DNA from: an uncultured bacterium
GTDB taxonomy: Bacteria; Methylomirabilota; Methylomirabilia; Rokubacteriales; CSP1-6
NCBI GenBank assembly: GCA_946479205.1
Contig: CAMLFJ010000015.1
Location: forward strand, 1 to 15,404
DNA length: 15,404 nucleotides
Direction of reading: 5' to 3'
The notes beneath the pieces are model-generated. The model searched no databases. It saw only the letters and a list, made by a program, of their open reading frames with translations, and had not been told where the DNA came from. This document shows positions 1-7,523 of the stretch, one piece after another; the stretch's first letter is position 1; the number at the start of each line of letters is the position of its first letter. The position numbers were made by a program, and so were the translations under genes.

Positions 1-1
1 G

Positions 2-121
2 CGCTCGCTCGACGCGGAGCCGCGCGCGATGGAAGCGGGCGCCGACGGGATCCTGTTCAAGCCGCTCGAGGCCGCCGCGGTCCACCGGCTGCTGGTCCGT
101 CTGCTCGGCGCGCGGCGCTGA
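2..121 (+). CDS. C-terminal end of a response-regulator receiver (REC) domain protein, truncated by the window edge
   Basis: Only the last 39 codons lie in the window. The open frame enters from the left edge and stops at TGA 119-121. The peptide contains AGADGILFKPLE followed by an amphipathic helix. This matches the end of a CheY-like receiver domain: the A-G-A-D-x-x-x-x-K-P stretch carries the conserved lysine and cis-proline after beta strand 5, and the helix is alpha 5. The protein ends soon after the helix, so the receiver is the C-terminal domain, either of a single-domain regulator or of a hybrid kinase. Which of the two cannot be told from here. The fragment is short, but the K-P context is characteristic. 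Confidence 0.72.
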   Translation, partial: RSLDAEPRAMEAGADGILFKPLEAAAVHRLLVRLLGARR

Positions 122-154
122 GCGCGCCCCTCCCGCGCCGCGCGCCGCGGTCAA

Positions 155-184
155 TTGCGGGTCCGCTCGACCGCGTGTCATAAT
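155..184 (+). promoter_or_regulatory. Candidate sigma70-type promoter of the FAD/Fe-S dehydrogenase gene
   Basis: TTGCGG at 155-160 and CATAAT at 179-184 are separated by 18 bp. The -10 box ends 7 nt before the ATG at 192. Transcription would therefore start at or next to the A of the ATG, giving a leaderless mRNA. This agrees with the lack of any Shine-Dalgarno sequence before this gene. Confidence 0.55.
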
Positions 185-191
185 CCCGGCC

Positions 192-3062
192 ATGAGCGAC
201 CTCGAGCACGAGCTGCGTCGCCGCGTCGAAGGCGACGTGCGCTTCGACCACTACTCCCGCCTGCTCTACTCGACGGACGCCTCGATGTACCAGATGGAGC
301 CGATGGGCGTCGTGATCCCGCGTCACGCCGACGACGTGCAGGCGGCGGTCGAGGTCGCGAACGAGCTCGGCGCGCCGCTCCTGCCCCGCGGCGGCGGCAC
401 CTCGCTGACCGGGCAGACCGTCAATCACGCGGTGGTGCTCGACTTCTCGCGCCACATGGGGAACGTGCTCGAGGTCAACCGCGAGGAGCTGTGGGCGCGG
501 GTGCAGCCCGGGCTCGTGCAGGACGAGCTGAACCACCACGTGCGGTCCATGGGCCTGCTCTTCGGCCCGGACACCTCCACCTCGAACCGCGCCACCATCG
601 GCGGCATGCTCGGCAACAACTCGGGGGGCTCGCACTCCATCGCCTACGGACTCACCGTCGAGCACGTCATCGAGATGACCACGATCCTCGCCGACGGCAG
701 CCGCGCGGTGTTCGGGGAGGTGACGCCCGCGCAGTTCGCGGCCAAGACGCGCCTGCCCGGGCTGGAGGGCCAGATCTACCGGGAGATCGACCGGATCCGG
801 ACGCGGTACGACGCGGAGATCCGCACGAAGTACCCGCGGCACTGGCGCCGCGTCTGCGGCTACAACCTGGACGAGCTGGTGAAGGACCGGCCGCTGAACA
901 TGGCGCGTCTCATCGTGGGCTCCGAGGGCACCTTCCTCACGGTGGTCGAGGCGAAGATGCGCCTGGTCAAGAAGCCGAAGGCCACCGCGGTGGACGTGAT
1001 CCACTACCACGACATGCAGGAGGCGCTCGAGTCCTCCCAGGCCATTCTCGAGACGGGGCCGTACGCGGTCGAGCTCACCGACAAGATGATCCTCGACCTG
1101 GCCCGCATGAACCTCGAGCAGGCCGGCCGCATGGGCTTCGTGCAGGGCGACCCCGCCGCAATCCTGATGGTGGAGTACGCGGGGGAGACCGAGCAGGAGG
1201 TCAAGGCCAAGGTCGCGGACCTCGAGGCGCGGCGGACGCGCGGGCGCTTCGGCTACGCCTCCCACATCGCGACCGACTCGGCCGAGCAGCAGTCCATCTG
1301 GAAGCTGCGCAAGGCGGGGCTCGGCCTGCTCCTGGGCACCCGCGGCGAGTCCAAGCCGATCGCGTTCATCGAGGACACCGCGGTGGACCCGAAGCACCTG
1401 CCCGAGTTCGTGCCGCGCTTCACCGAGATCATGACCAAGCACGGGGCGGACGCCGCCTACTACGGCCACTGCTCGGTGGGGTGCCTGCACATCCGCCCGC
1501 TCATCAATCTGAAGACCGAGCGCGGCCTCGAGCAGGTCCGGGTCATGGCCGAGGAGATCTTCGACCTGGTGCTCTCCTTCGGCGGGGCGATCTCGAGCGA
1601 GCACGGCGACGGGCGGGCCCGCAGCCCGTTTTTGGAACGGGTTTTCGGACAAGTCATGTTCCAGGCCTTCAAGGAGACCAAGGCCGCCTTCGATCCGCGC
1701 GGGCTCATGAACCCGGGCAACATCGTGGGCAGCCCGGGCGTCACCGAGCATCTCCGCTACGGGGCCAAGTACAAGACGTGGGAGCCCAAGACCCTGCTCG
1801 ACTTCTCGGCGCAGGGCGGCTTCGCGGCCGCGGTCGAGATGTGCAACGGGGTCGGGGTCTGCCGCAAGAAGCTCGAGGGCACGATGTGCCCCTCGTACAT
1901 GGCCACCCGCGACGAGGAGCACACCACCCGCGGGCGCGCCAACGCGCTGCGCGCGGTGCTGTCGGGCCAGGTGCCCGCGGCCGACTTCGCGGGGAAGCGC
2001 CTCTACGAGGTGATGGACCTCTGCCTGGAGTGCAAGGGCTGCAAGGCGGAGTGCCCGTCCAACGTGGACATGGCCAAGATGAAGTACGAGTTCCTGCACC
2101 ACTACCACGCGGTCAACGGGCTGCCGCTGCGCAACCGCCTGTTCGGGCACATCGCGCGGCTGTCCTGGCTCGGCTCGCGCCTGGCCCCGATCTCCAACTG
2201 GATCGCGCGCTCGTGGCCGAACCGCTGGCTGATGGAGCGGCTCGCGGGCATCGACCGGCGGCGGCCGCTGCCCGATTTCGCGCGCGAGACCTTCACCGAC
2301 TGGTTCGATCGGCGGCGCGCGCCCGCGGAGGCGCCCCGGGGCGACGTGGTGCTCTTCCACGACACCTTCATCACCTACAACGCGCCGGAGATCGGGCGCG
2401 CCGCGGTGGAGCTGCTGGAGGCGGCCGGCTACCGCGTCCAGCTCGTGGACAAGAAGTGCTGCGGCCGGCCGCTCATCTCCAAGGGGATGCTGGACGAGGC
2501 CAAGGCGCACGCCGAGTGGAACGTGGCGCGTCTGCTGCCCTGGGTGGACCGGGGGGCGGCGATCGTCGGGCTCGAACCGTCCTGCCTGCTCACGCTGCGG
2601 GACGAGACCGTCGAGCTGGTGCGCACCGAGGAGGCGCGGCGAGTTGCGGGCTCCGCCTTTCTTCTGGAGGAATTTCTGCTCCGGGAGCGCGCGCGCGGCC
2701 TCACGCTGCCCTTCGCCCCCAACGGCCACGTGCGCAAGCAGGCGCTGCTCCACGGCCATTGCCACCAGAAGGCCATGGTGGGCACCGCGCCCACGGTGGC
2801 CGCGCTGCGGTGGGCCGGCTACGAGGTGGCGGAGGTGGACTCGGGCTGCTGCGGCATGGCCGGCTCCTTCGGCTTCGAGCGCGAGCACTATGACGTCTCG
2901 GTGACCCTGGGCAATCGGCGCCTCGCCCCCGCGGTGAAGTCGGCGGCGGCCGAGACCGAGATCGTGGCGCCCGGCGTCTCCTGCCGCCAGCAGATCGAGC
3001 ACCTGGCGGGCCGCCGGGCCAAGCACCCCGCCCAGATCCTGCGCGAAGCGCTCCGCTCCTGA
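192..3062 (+). CDS. FAD-binding and Fe-S-binding oxidoreductase (D-2-hydroxyacid dehydrogenase, GlcD-GlpC fusion, YdiJ-like)
   Basis: This 956-residue fusion probably oxidises a D-2-hydroxyacid (lactate, glycolate or 2-hydroxyglutarate type) and passes electrons through Fe-S centres to the respiratory chain at the inner face of the membrane. A PCMH-type FAD domain occupies roughly residues 35-265, with PRGGGTSLTGQTVN at 65-78 and GNNSGG at 141-146. An FAD-oxidase C-terminal domain follows to about 530 and includes EHGDGRARSPF and NPGNIVG. Ferredoxin-like cysteines then appear: C551, C557 and C566, and CLECKGCKAEC at 611-621. The C-terminal part has two CCG-type modules, with CCG at 756-758, HGHCHQK at 854-860 and CCG at 886-888. 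The length and domain order resemble E. coli YdiJ. There is no signal peptide or transmembrane segment. The ATG at 192 is favoured because the promoter sits directly before it. The substrate cannot be read from the sequence. Confidence 0.93.
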   Translation: MSDLEHELRRRVEGDVRFDHYSRLLYSTDASMYQMEPMGVVIPRHADDVQAAVEVANELGAPLLPRGGGTSLTGQTVNHAVVLDFSRHMGNVLEVNREELWARVQPGLVQDELNHHVRSMGLLFGPDTSTSNRATIGGMLGNNSGGSHSIAYGLTVEHVIEMTTILADGSRAVFGEVTPAQFAAKTRLPGLEGQIYREIDRIRTRYDAEIRTKYPRHWRRVCGYNLDELVKDRPLNMARLIVGSEGTFLTVVEAKMRLVKKPKATAVDVIHYHDMQEALESSQAILETGPYAVELTDKMILDLARMNLEQAGRMGFVQGDPAAILMVEYAGETEQEVKAKVADLEARRTRGRFGYASHIATDSAEQQSIWKLRKAGLGLLLGTRGESKPIAFIEDTAVDPKHLPEFVPRFTEIMTKHGADAAYYGHCSVGCLHIRPLINLKTERGLEQVRVMAEEIFDLVLSFGGAISSEHGDGRARSPFLERVFGQVMFQAFKETKAAFDPRGLMNPGNIVGSPGVTEHLRYGAKYKTWEPKTLLDFSAQGGFAAAVEMCNGVGVCRKKLEGTMCPSYMATRDEEHTTRGRANALRAVLSGQVPAADFAGKRLYEVMDLCLECKGCKAECPSNVDMAKMKYEFLHHYHAVNGLPLRNRLFGHIARLSWLGSRLAPISNWIARSWPNRWLMERLAGIDRRRPLPDFARETFTDWFDRRRAPAEAPRGDVVLFHDTFITYNAPEIGRAAVELLEAAGYRVQLVDKKCCGRPLISKGMLDEAKAHAEWNVARLLPWVDRGAAIVGLEPSCLLTLRDETVELVRTEEARRVAGSAFLLEEFLLRERARGLTLPFAPNGHVRKQALLHGHCHQKAMVGTAPTVAALRWAGYEVAEVDSGCCGMAGSFGFEREHYDVSVTLGNRRLAPAVKSAAAETEIVAPGVSCRQQIEHLAGRRAKHPAQILREALRS

Positions 3063-3096
3063 GCTCGGCGTCCCGCCGACGCCGGCCGCTCCCGCG

Positions 3097-3876
3097 ATGG
3101 ACAACCTGACGCTCAAGCTCGTGGTGACGCCCGCGCTCATCGGGGCGGCCACGCTCGCGGGGCGGCGCTGGGGCCAGTCGGTCGGCGGCTGGCTGGTGGG
3201 CCTGCCGCTCACCACCGGCCCGGTCGCGTTCTTCATCGCGCTCGATCACGGCGAGTCCTTCGCGGCCGCCGCGATGGTGGGCTCGCTGGCCGGCGCGGTG
3301 GCGGAAGTGGCGTTCAGCCTCGCGTACGGCTGGAGCGCGCTCCGGCGCTCGTGGCCGTCGGCTCTCCTGGCCGGGACGGTGGCCTACGCGGCGGTCGCGG
3401 CGCTCGTGCAGGGCCTGGCCCTGGGGGCCGTCGCGCTCTTCGCGCTGGTGATCGTCGCGCTCGCGCTCTCGCTCCGGCTGATGCCGCGGAGCGCCCCCGG
3501 AGCCGCGCCGGTGGCCGCGCCGCGCTGGGACCTGCCGGCGCGCATGGTGCTCGCCACCACCGTGGTGCTCGTGCTCACCGCGCTCGCCCCGCGGCTCGGG
3601 GCCCGGTGGAGCGGGCTGCTCGCGACCTATCCGCTCTTCGCGGCCATCCTGACCGCGTTCGGCCACCGGCTCCAGGGGGCCGGCGCGGCGATCGGCGTGC
3701 TGCGCGGCCTGCTCTTCGGCCTGTTCTCGTTCGCCGGCTTCTGCCTGGTGCTGGCCCTGGGTCTGGTCCCGCTCGGGATCGCGGGCGCGTTCGCGGTGGC
3801 GATCGCGGTCGCCCTGCTCGCGCAGGGCATCTCGCTGTGGCGGCTCCGGGCGCCACGCGGCCCCGGCCCCTCTTGA
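3097..3876 (+). CDS. Polytopic inner-membrane protein with internal duplication, function unknown
   Basis: This 259-residue, strongly hydrophobic protein has about eight or nine predicted membrane helices (near 5-21, 29-49, 55-78, 86-106, 108-127, 149-166, 172-188, 195-221 and 223-246). A short Arg/Pro-rich loop around 128-148 separates two halves. I could not assign a family with confidence. The halves look homologous: WGQSVGGWLVGLPL near 25-38 corresponds to LGARWSGLLATYPL near 167-180, and both are followed by a helix, a short polar turn (DHGESF or HRLQGA) and a small-residue-rich helix. Such duplications are typical of transporters. The gene starts 34 bp after the upstream dehydrogenase and may be co-transcribed, so transport of a hydroxyacid or related metabolite is possible but is only inferred. 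The start lacks a clear Shine-Dalgarno sequence. Confidence 0.8.
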   Translation: MDNLTLKLVVTPALIGAATLAGRRWGQSVGGWLVGLPLTTGPVAFFIALDHGESFAAAAMVGSLAGAVAEVAFSLAYGWSALRRSWPSALLAGTVAYAAVAALVQGLALGAVALFALVIVALALSLRLMPRSAPGAAPVAAPRWDLPARMVLATTVVLVLTALAPRLGARWSGLLATYPLFAAILTAFGHRLQGAGAAIGVLRGLLFGLFSFAGFCLVLALGLVPLGIAGAFAVAIAVALLAQGISLWRLRAPRGPGPS

Positions 3877-3902
3877 CTCCGGCCGGGCGTCACCCCTAGA
3901 TA
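3873..3902 (+). promoter_or_regulatory. Candidate promoter of the zinc-dependent dehydrogenase gene
   Basis: TTGACT (3873-3878) and TAGATA (3897-3902) are separated by 18 bp. The -35 box overlaps the TGA stop of the upstream membrane protein (3874-3876). A start near 3909 would leave a leader of roughly 37 nt carrying AAGGAGA (3934-3940) five bases before the ATG at 3946. Confidence 0.5.
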
Positions 3903-3945
3903 GTCCCGGCGTCACTCGCCCGGCACCCCGACCAAGGAGACTCGC

Positions 3946-4959
3946 ATGAGAGCGTCCGTCTACGAAGGCTCCCGCACCTTCCGTACCGCGCCCGCCCCAC
4001 GCCCCACGCGCGCCCAGGACCAGGCGCTGCTGCGCGTGCTGCGGGCGGGGATCTGCGGCACCGACCTGCACATCTTCCAGGGCCACCTCGATCACCGCAT
4101 CCCGAAGGGCGGCATCATCGGGCACGAGACCTTCGCGGAGGTCGTCGAGGCGCCGGCGGGCAGCGGGTTCGGGCCCGGGGATCGCGTGGTGGTGGAGCCG
4201 ATTCACGCCTGCGGCGAGTGCCGCGCGTGCCGGATGGGCGGCTACTACCTCTGCTACAAGCTCCAGATCTACGGGGTGGAGCTGCCGGGCGGCATGCAGG
4301 ACTACTGGACGGTGGAGGCCAGGCGGATGCTCCACGTGCCCGCCTCGCTCGGCGACGACCAGGCCGCCATGATCGAGCCGCTCGCGGTGGCCACGCACGA
4401 CGTGCGGCGCGCCGCGGTCAAATCGGGCGACTCGGTGCTGGTGCTGGGCGGCGGGCCCATCGGGGCTCTCATCGCGATGGTGTCACGCCACCGCGGCGCG
4501 CGCGTCATCGTGAGCGAGGTCAACCCGTACCGGATCGAGCTGTTGCGCGGGCTGGGCCTCGAGGTGATCGGGGTGGACGCCGACCCGGTGCGGTTCGTCA
4601 ACGAGTGGACCGAGGGGCAGGGAGTGGACGTCGCGTTCGAGGTCACCGGCCATCCCGCCGCCGCGCGGGTGATGACCGAGACGGTTCGGGTGTGGGGCAC
4701 CGTGAGCATCGTGGCGATTCACTCGGAGCCCACGCCGGTGAACCTCTACCCGATGTTCGCGCGCGAGGTCACCATGCACGGGAGCCGTCTCTACAACCGG
4801 GAGGACTGGGAAGAGGCGATCCGCCTCGCCGCTTCCGGCGCGGTCACGCTCTCGCCGCTGGTGAGCCGCAAGATCCCGCTCGAGGGCCTGCAGGAGGGGA
4901 TGGAGGAGGCGCTGCGCGGCGGCCCGGTGATGAAGGTGCTGGTGGATCTGACCGCCTGA
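3946..4959 (+). CDS. Zinc-dependent medium-chain alcohol/polyol dehydrogenase (threonine/sorbitol dehydrogenase-like)
   Basis: This 337-residue MDR-superfamily enzyme should catalyse NAD(P)-dependent oxidation of a secondary alcohol in the cytoplasm. Catalytic zinc ligands are visible as C37 in GICGTD, the H60-E61 pair in GHE and E144 in EPLA. A structural zinc site is formed by C89, C92, C95 and C103. The Rossmann fold begins with VLGGGPIG (166-173). The next strand ends in SEVNPYR with an acidic residue (E191), which in this family usually indicates NAD rather than NADP. The layout resembles threonine 3-dehydrogenase, sorbitol dehydrogenase and galactonate-type enzymes, but the substrate cannot be fixed. 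The start is well supported: AAGGAGA at 3934-3940 lies five bases upstream. It has its own promoter and a hairpin just after the stop, so it is probably monocistronic. Confidence 0.93.
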   Translation: MRASVYEGSRTFRTAPAPRPTRAQDQALLRVLRAGICGTDLHIFQGHLDHRIPKGGIIGHETFAEVVEAPAGSGFGPGDRVVVEPIHACGECRACRMGGYYLCYKLQIYGVELPGGMQDYWTVEARRMLHVPASLGDDQAAMIEPLAVATHDVRRAAVKSGDSVLVLGGGPIGALIAMVSRHRGARVIVSEVNPYRIELLRGLGLEVIGVDADPVRFVNEWTEGQGVDVAFEVTGHPAAARVMTETVRVWGTVSIVAIHSEPTPVNLYPMFAREVTMHGSRLYNREDWEEAIRLAASGAVTLSPLVSRKIPLEGLQEGMEEALRGGPVMKVLVDLTA

Positions 4960-4970
4960 GAGAGCCCTTA

Positions 4971-5004
4971 CCCTGCCCTCGTCCCGCCGGGGGAGAGGGC
5001 AGGG
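4971..5004. terminator. Hairpin terminator between convergent genes, copy of the GC-rich palindromic repeat
   Basis: CCCTGCCCTC (4971-4980) pairs perfectly with GAGGGCAGGG (4995-5004) around a 14-nt loop that can itself fold. It begins 11 bp after the dehydrogenase stop and lies 17 bp from the stop of the facing DUF1059 gene, so it may work in both directions. There is no U-tract. Its arms belong to the CCCTCACCCTGCCCTCTCCCC repeat family seen elsewhere in the window. Confidence 0.6.
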
Positions 5005-5021
5005 CGGGGAGTGTTCCCGCG

Positions 5022-5198
5022 CTACTTGTCCTTGATGGCGGCCTGCACCTTGGCCACCATGTCGGGCGGGATCGCGGCGAGGCCGTGATCCTTCTTCGCG
5101 TGCTCGGCCCCCTTGGCCATCACCTCCGCCACGTCCTTGCCTTCCAGGACCGCGCTGCAGCCCGGCATCAGATCACCACACCGAAGAACCTTGGCCAT
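5022..5198 (-). CDS. DUF1059-family small protein (58 residues)
   Basis: This short gene reads MAKVLRCGDLMPGC at its N-terminus and ends KVQAAIKDK before TAG (complement of 5022-5024). It matches the DUF1059 pattern: an N-terminal V-x-x-C-G-D-x-x-P-G-C segment with two conserved cysteines (C7, C14), an acidic helix with VMAKGAEHAKKDHG, then a P-P-D-M-V-A-K-V helix. The molecular function of the family is not established. The two cysteines may bind metal or be redox-active, which is inference. The start is supported by AGGAG on the minus strand (complement of 5206-5210) eight bases upstream of the ATG. It lies 111 bp downstream of the D-2-hydroxyacid dehydrogenase stop and is separated from it by a hairpin, so it is probably transcribed on its own. 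Confidence 0.85.
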   Translation of the reverse strand: MAKVLRCGDLMPGCSAVLEGKDVAEVMAKGAEHAKKDHGLAAIPPDMVAKVQAAIKDK

Positions 5199-5272
5199 GA
5201 GTTTTCTCCTGGGCGTTCGGTGAACGCGTTGAGGTCGACGACGCCCCCACGCTACTCCGATCGTGCTCGCTC

Positions 5273-5290
5273 CGCCACCGGACGGTGGCG
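5273..5290 (-). terminator. Possible terminator hairpin after the minus-strand aminotransferase/dehydrogenase operon
   Basis: CGCCACCG (5273-5280) and CGGTGGCG (5283-5290) are perfectly complementary, starting 19 bp beyond the stop of the D-2-hydroxyacid dehydrogenase. With only two bases between the arms, the real loop would open to six. There is no U-tract. A second small palindrome, GCGTTC-ggt-GAACGC (5213-5227), lies just upstream of the DUF1059 ribosome-binding site. Confidence 0.4.
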
Positions 5291-5309
5291 AACCGCGGGC
5301 CGAGGCGGC

Positions 5310-6272
5310 TTACCGGCCGGGGGAGACGACCAGGTTGCTCGGCTTGCCCTGGAGGTAGCTCTCGATGTTGGCCACCGCGGCGAGCAGCCCGTCGCGGATG
5401 ACCTCGGGCGTCTGGCCCGCGTTGTGGGGCGACACCACCACATTGGGGAGCGTCAGGATCGGATCGTCGGCGGCCAGCGGCTCCTGGTGGAAGACGTCGA
5501 GGCCGGCGCCCATGATGCGGCGCTCCTGCAGCGCGGCCAGCAGCGCCTCGCGGTCCACCAGCGCGCCCCGGCCCGTGTTCACCAGGATGGCGCTGGGCTT
5601 CATCATGGCGAGCTCCTTGCGGCCGAGGAAGTTGCGCGTCTCCGGGGTCAGCCGCACGTGCAGGCTCACCACGTCCGCGGTGGTGAGGATCTCCTCCTTG
5701 GAGGCGGGCTTGGCGCCGGTCTTGCGGATGCGCGCCTCCTCGCCGAGCGCGCTCCAGCCCAGCACGTTCATGCCGATGCCCCGCGCGATGGTGGCGAGGC
5801 GGCCGCCGATGGCGCCCATGCCGAAGACCCCCAGGGTCTTGCCCACGAGCTGGGTCAGCATCTCGCGCGGCCAGCGGCCCTGGCGCATCTCCGCGTCCAG
5901 GGTGAGGATCCGGCGTCCCACCACCAGCATCAGGGTGAGCGCGTGCTCGGCGACCGCGAACGCGTTGATGCCGGGGGTGTTGCAGACGGTGATGCCGCGC
6001 ATGCCGGCCGCGTTGAGGTCGATGTTGTCGGTGCCGGTGCCCCACACCGAGACGATCTTGAGGCGGGGGCAGGCCTGGAACACGCCGTCGCTGAAGCGGG
6101 CGTGGGCCCGGATGTTGAGGGCGGCCTGCGCGTCGCCGATGCGGCGGATCAGCTCCACTTCCTGGTCGGCGCCGCGCTCGGTGTACACGCGCACGGTGCC
6201 CAGGCGCTTCGCCCGCTGATGCGCCTCGCTGCCGTCGAAGACCGAGGGGAAGTCGTCCGGAGCGACGATCAC
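5310..6272 (-). CDS. D-isomer-specific 2-hydroxyacid dehydrogenase (glyoxylate/hydroxypyruvate reductase-like)
   Basis: This 320-residue cytoplasmic enzyme should interconvert a 2-oxoacid and its D-2-hydroxyacid with NAD(P)H. The substrate-domain motif GTGTDNIDL lies at 78-86 and the nucleotide loop GMGAIG at 151-156. The catalytic triad is R235 in NTGRGALVD, E264 in HQEPL and H283 in SPHNAG. The second Rossmann strand ends VLGWS rather than in Asp, so strict NAD dependence is not implied. The frame stays open far upstream, but the start is taken as GTG at 6272-6270, which overlaps the aminotransferase stop in a GTGA arrangement. This implies translational coupling. With a glyoxylate-type aminotransferase directly upstream, reduction of hydroxypyruvate or glyoxylate is a sensible inference. 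Phosphoglycerate dehydrogenase is less likely because there is no regulatory domain. Confidence 0.92.
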   Translation of the reverse strand: MIVAPDDFPSVFDGSEAHQRAKRLGTVRVYTERGADQEVELIRRIGDAQAALNIRAHARFSDGVFQACPRLKIVSVWGTGTDNIDLNAAGMRGITVCNTPGINAFAVAEHALTLMLVVGRRILTLDAEMRQGRWPREMLTQLVGKTLGVFGMGAIGGRLATIARGIGMNVLGWSALGEEARIRKTGAKPASKEEILTTADVVSLHVRLTPETRNFLGRKELAMMKPSAILVNTGRGALVDREALLAALQERRIMGAGLDVFHQEPLAADDPILTLPNVVVSPHNAGQTPEVIRDGLLAAVANIESYLQGKPSNLVVSPGR

Positions 6273-7495
6273 GCGGCCGGCCCCGAGAACACGGCCTGGG
6301 CGGCGGACACCCCGGCGCCGGCCTCGCTCCGGTAGCCGAGGTCGCGCAGGGTCATCTCGATCGCGGAGAGCGTGGGCAGCACGTACATCGGGCTCGAGGT
6401 GATGCCCATGTGCCCGACCCGCAGCGTGCTCGTGCGGATCTTGTCGAGCCCGGTGCCGATCAGGATGCCGTAGCGGTCGCGCATGTGGGTGACCACCGCG
6501 GCCGGATCGATCCCGTCCGGGGTCTTGAAGCACGATACCGTGTTCGACATGAGCGACGCGTCCGGGAACATCTGCAGACGCATCGCCTCGACGCCGGCCC
6601 GGAACGCGCGGCCCGCGGCCGCGTGACGGCGGAAGCGGTGGGCGAGGCCCTCTTCCAGGATGAGACGGGCCGCGGTGCCCAGCGCCTGGGTGAGGTGCGT
6701 CGGGATCGAGACCGGCTGCCGGCGGGGGCTGCCGTCGGGGATGTGGCCCCCGCGGGAGGTGGGGATCCAGTTCTCCTTCCAGCGGAGGAGATCGTAGGCC
6801 CACGAGCTGGCCTTGTGCTTGCGATGCTCCATCGCCTCCCACGCGGCGGGACTCACCGACACGATCGCCATCCCGAGCGGCGCGGCGAGGCACTTCTGCG
6901 AGCCGGTCATGTTGAAGTCCACGCCCCACTCGTCGGTGCGCACGTCGAGGCCGGCGAGAGAGGAGACGGTGTCGAGCATGAAGAGCGCCCCGTGGCGCTT
7001 CACGATCCGGCCCACCTCGGCGGCGGGATAGGTGGTGCCGGTGGACGTTTCGTTGTGGACCATCGAGACGACCTTGGGCTTCACGCGCTCGATGTCCTTC
7101 TCGAGCCGGGCCAGGTCGAGCGGGCGACCCCACTCCACCGCGTGCTCGGTGACCTCGGCGCCCGCGCGCGTCATGATCTCGCGCATGAGGGAGCCGAACA
7201 CGCCCGCGACCACCACGAGGGCGCGGTCGCCCGGCTCCAGCACCGAGATCGCGGAGGCCTCGAGCGCGGTGCGGCCCGAGCCGGGCATCGCGATGACCTC
7301 GCCGCGGCTCGTCTGGAAGATGTCCCGCAGCGCGAGGGTCACCGGCTCCAGGATCTTGACGTCGAAGTTCATGTCGTACTGGATGGTCGCGGGCTGGTTC
7401 ATCGCCTGCACGACGGCGAACGGCAGCTCGGTCGGGCCCGGGATCATCAGGATCGGATGGGACTGGGTCACTCCCCAGCGGATGGCGGAATCCAT
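6269..7495 (-). CDS. Class V PLP-dependent aminotransferase, alanine/serine-glyoxylate or ureidoglycine-glyoxylate type
   Basis: This 408-residue aminotransferase of the alanine-glyoxylate family uses PLP to move an amino group to glyoxylate from alanine, serine or a related donor. It begins with the family hallmark HPILMIPGPTELP. GSGRTALEA (72-80) forms the cofactor-phosphate loop, LDTVSS includes the PLP-pyridine aspartate D175, and SQK places the Schiff-base lysine at K201. The QYD motif near 39-41 and the SGRTALEA wording recall PucG-type ureidoglycine-glyoxylate aminotransferases, so that activity is a real alternative. AAAGGAG (complement of 7501-7507) lies five bases before the ATG at 7495. 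The gene follows the LAB_N gene by 28 bp, and its TGA overlaps the GTG of the next dehydrogenase. Pairing with that enzyme suggests conversion of serine and glyoxylate to glycine and hydroxypyruvate, then to glycerate. Confidence 0.92.
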   Translation of the reverse strand: MDSAIRWGVTQSHPILMIPGPTELPFAVVQAMNQPATIQYDMNFDVKILEPVTLALRDIFQTSRGEVIAMPGSGRTALEASAISVLEPGDRALVVVAGVFGSLMREIMTRAGAEVTEHAVEWGRPLDLARLEKDIERVKPKVVSMVHNETSTGTTYPAAEVGRIVKRHGALFMLDTVSSLAGLDVRTDEWGVDFNMTGSQKCLAAPLGMAIVSVSPAAWEAMEHRKHKASSWAYDLLRWKENWIPTSRGGHIPDGSPRRQPVSIPTHLTQALGTAARLILEEGLAHRFRRHAAAGRAFRAGVEAMRLQMFPDASLMSNTVSCFKTPDGIDPAAVVTHMRDRYGILIGTGLDKIRTSTLRVGHMGITSSPMYVLPTLSAIEMTLRDLGYRSEAGAGVSAAQAVFSGPAA

Positions 7496-7523
7496 GACAG
7501 CTCCTTTGCCGGCCGGAGCCGGG

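Noticed and set aside
57..3236. Minus-strand open frame of more than 1000 codons opposite the FAD/Fe-S dehydrogenase
   Set aside because: It is low-complexity, rich in Arg, Ala, Gly, His and Val, and has no recognisable motif. It mirrors a strongly supported gene with complete domains. Long antisense frames are expected at this GC content.
2701..4398. Minus-strand open frame crossing three plus-strand genes
   Set aside because: It spans gene boundaries and two promoters, is very rich in Arg, Glu and Pro, and lacks motifs. It is a shadow frame.
6273..7133. N-terminal extension of the D-2-hydroxyacid dehydrogenase
   Set aside because: The frame is open, but it lies opposite the codon structure of the aminotransferase in another frame and looks like shadow sequence. 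The GTG overlapping the aminotransferase stop gives a normal family length.
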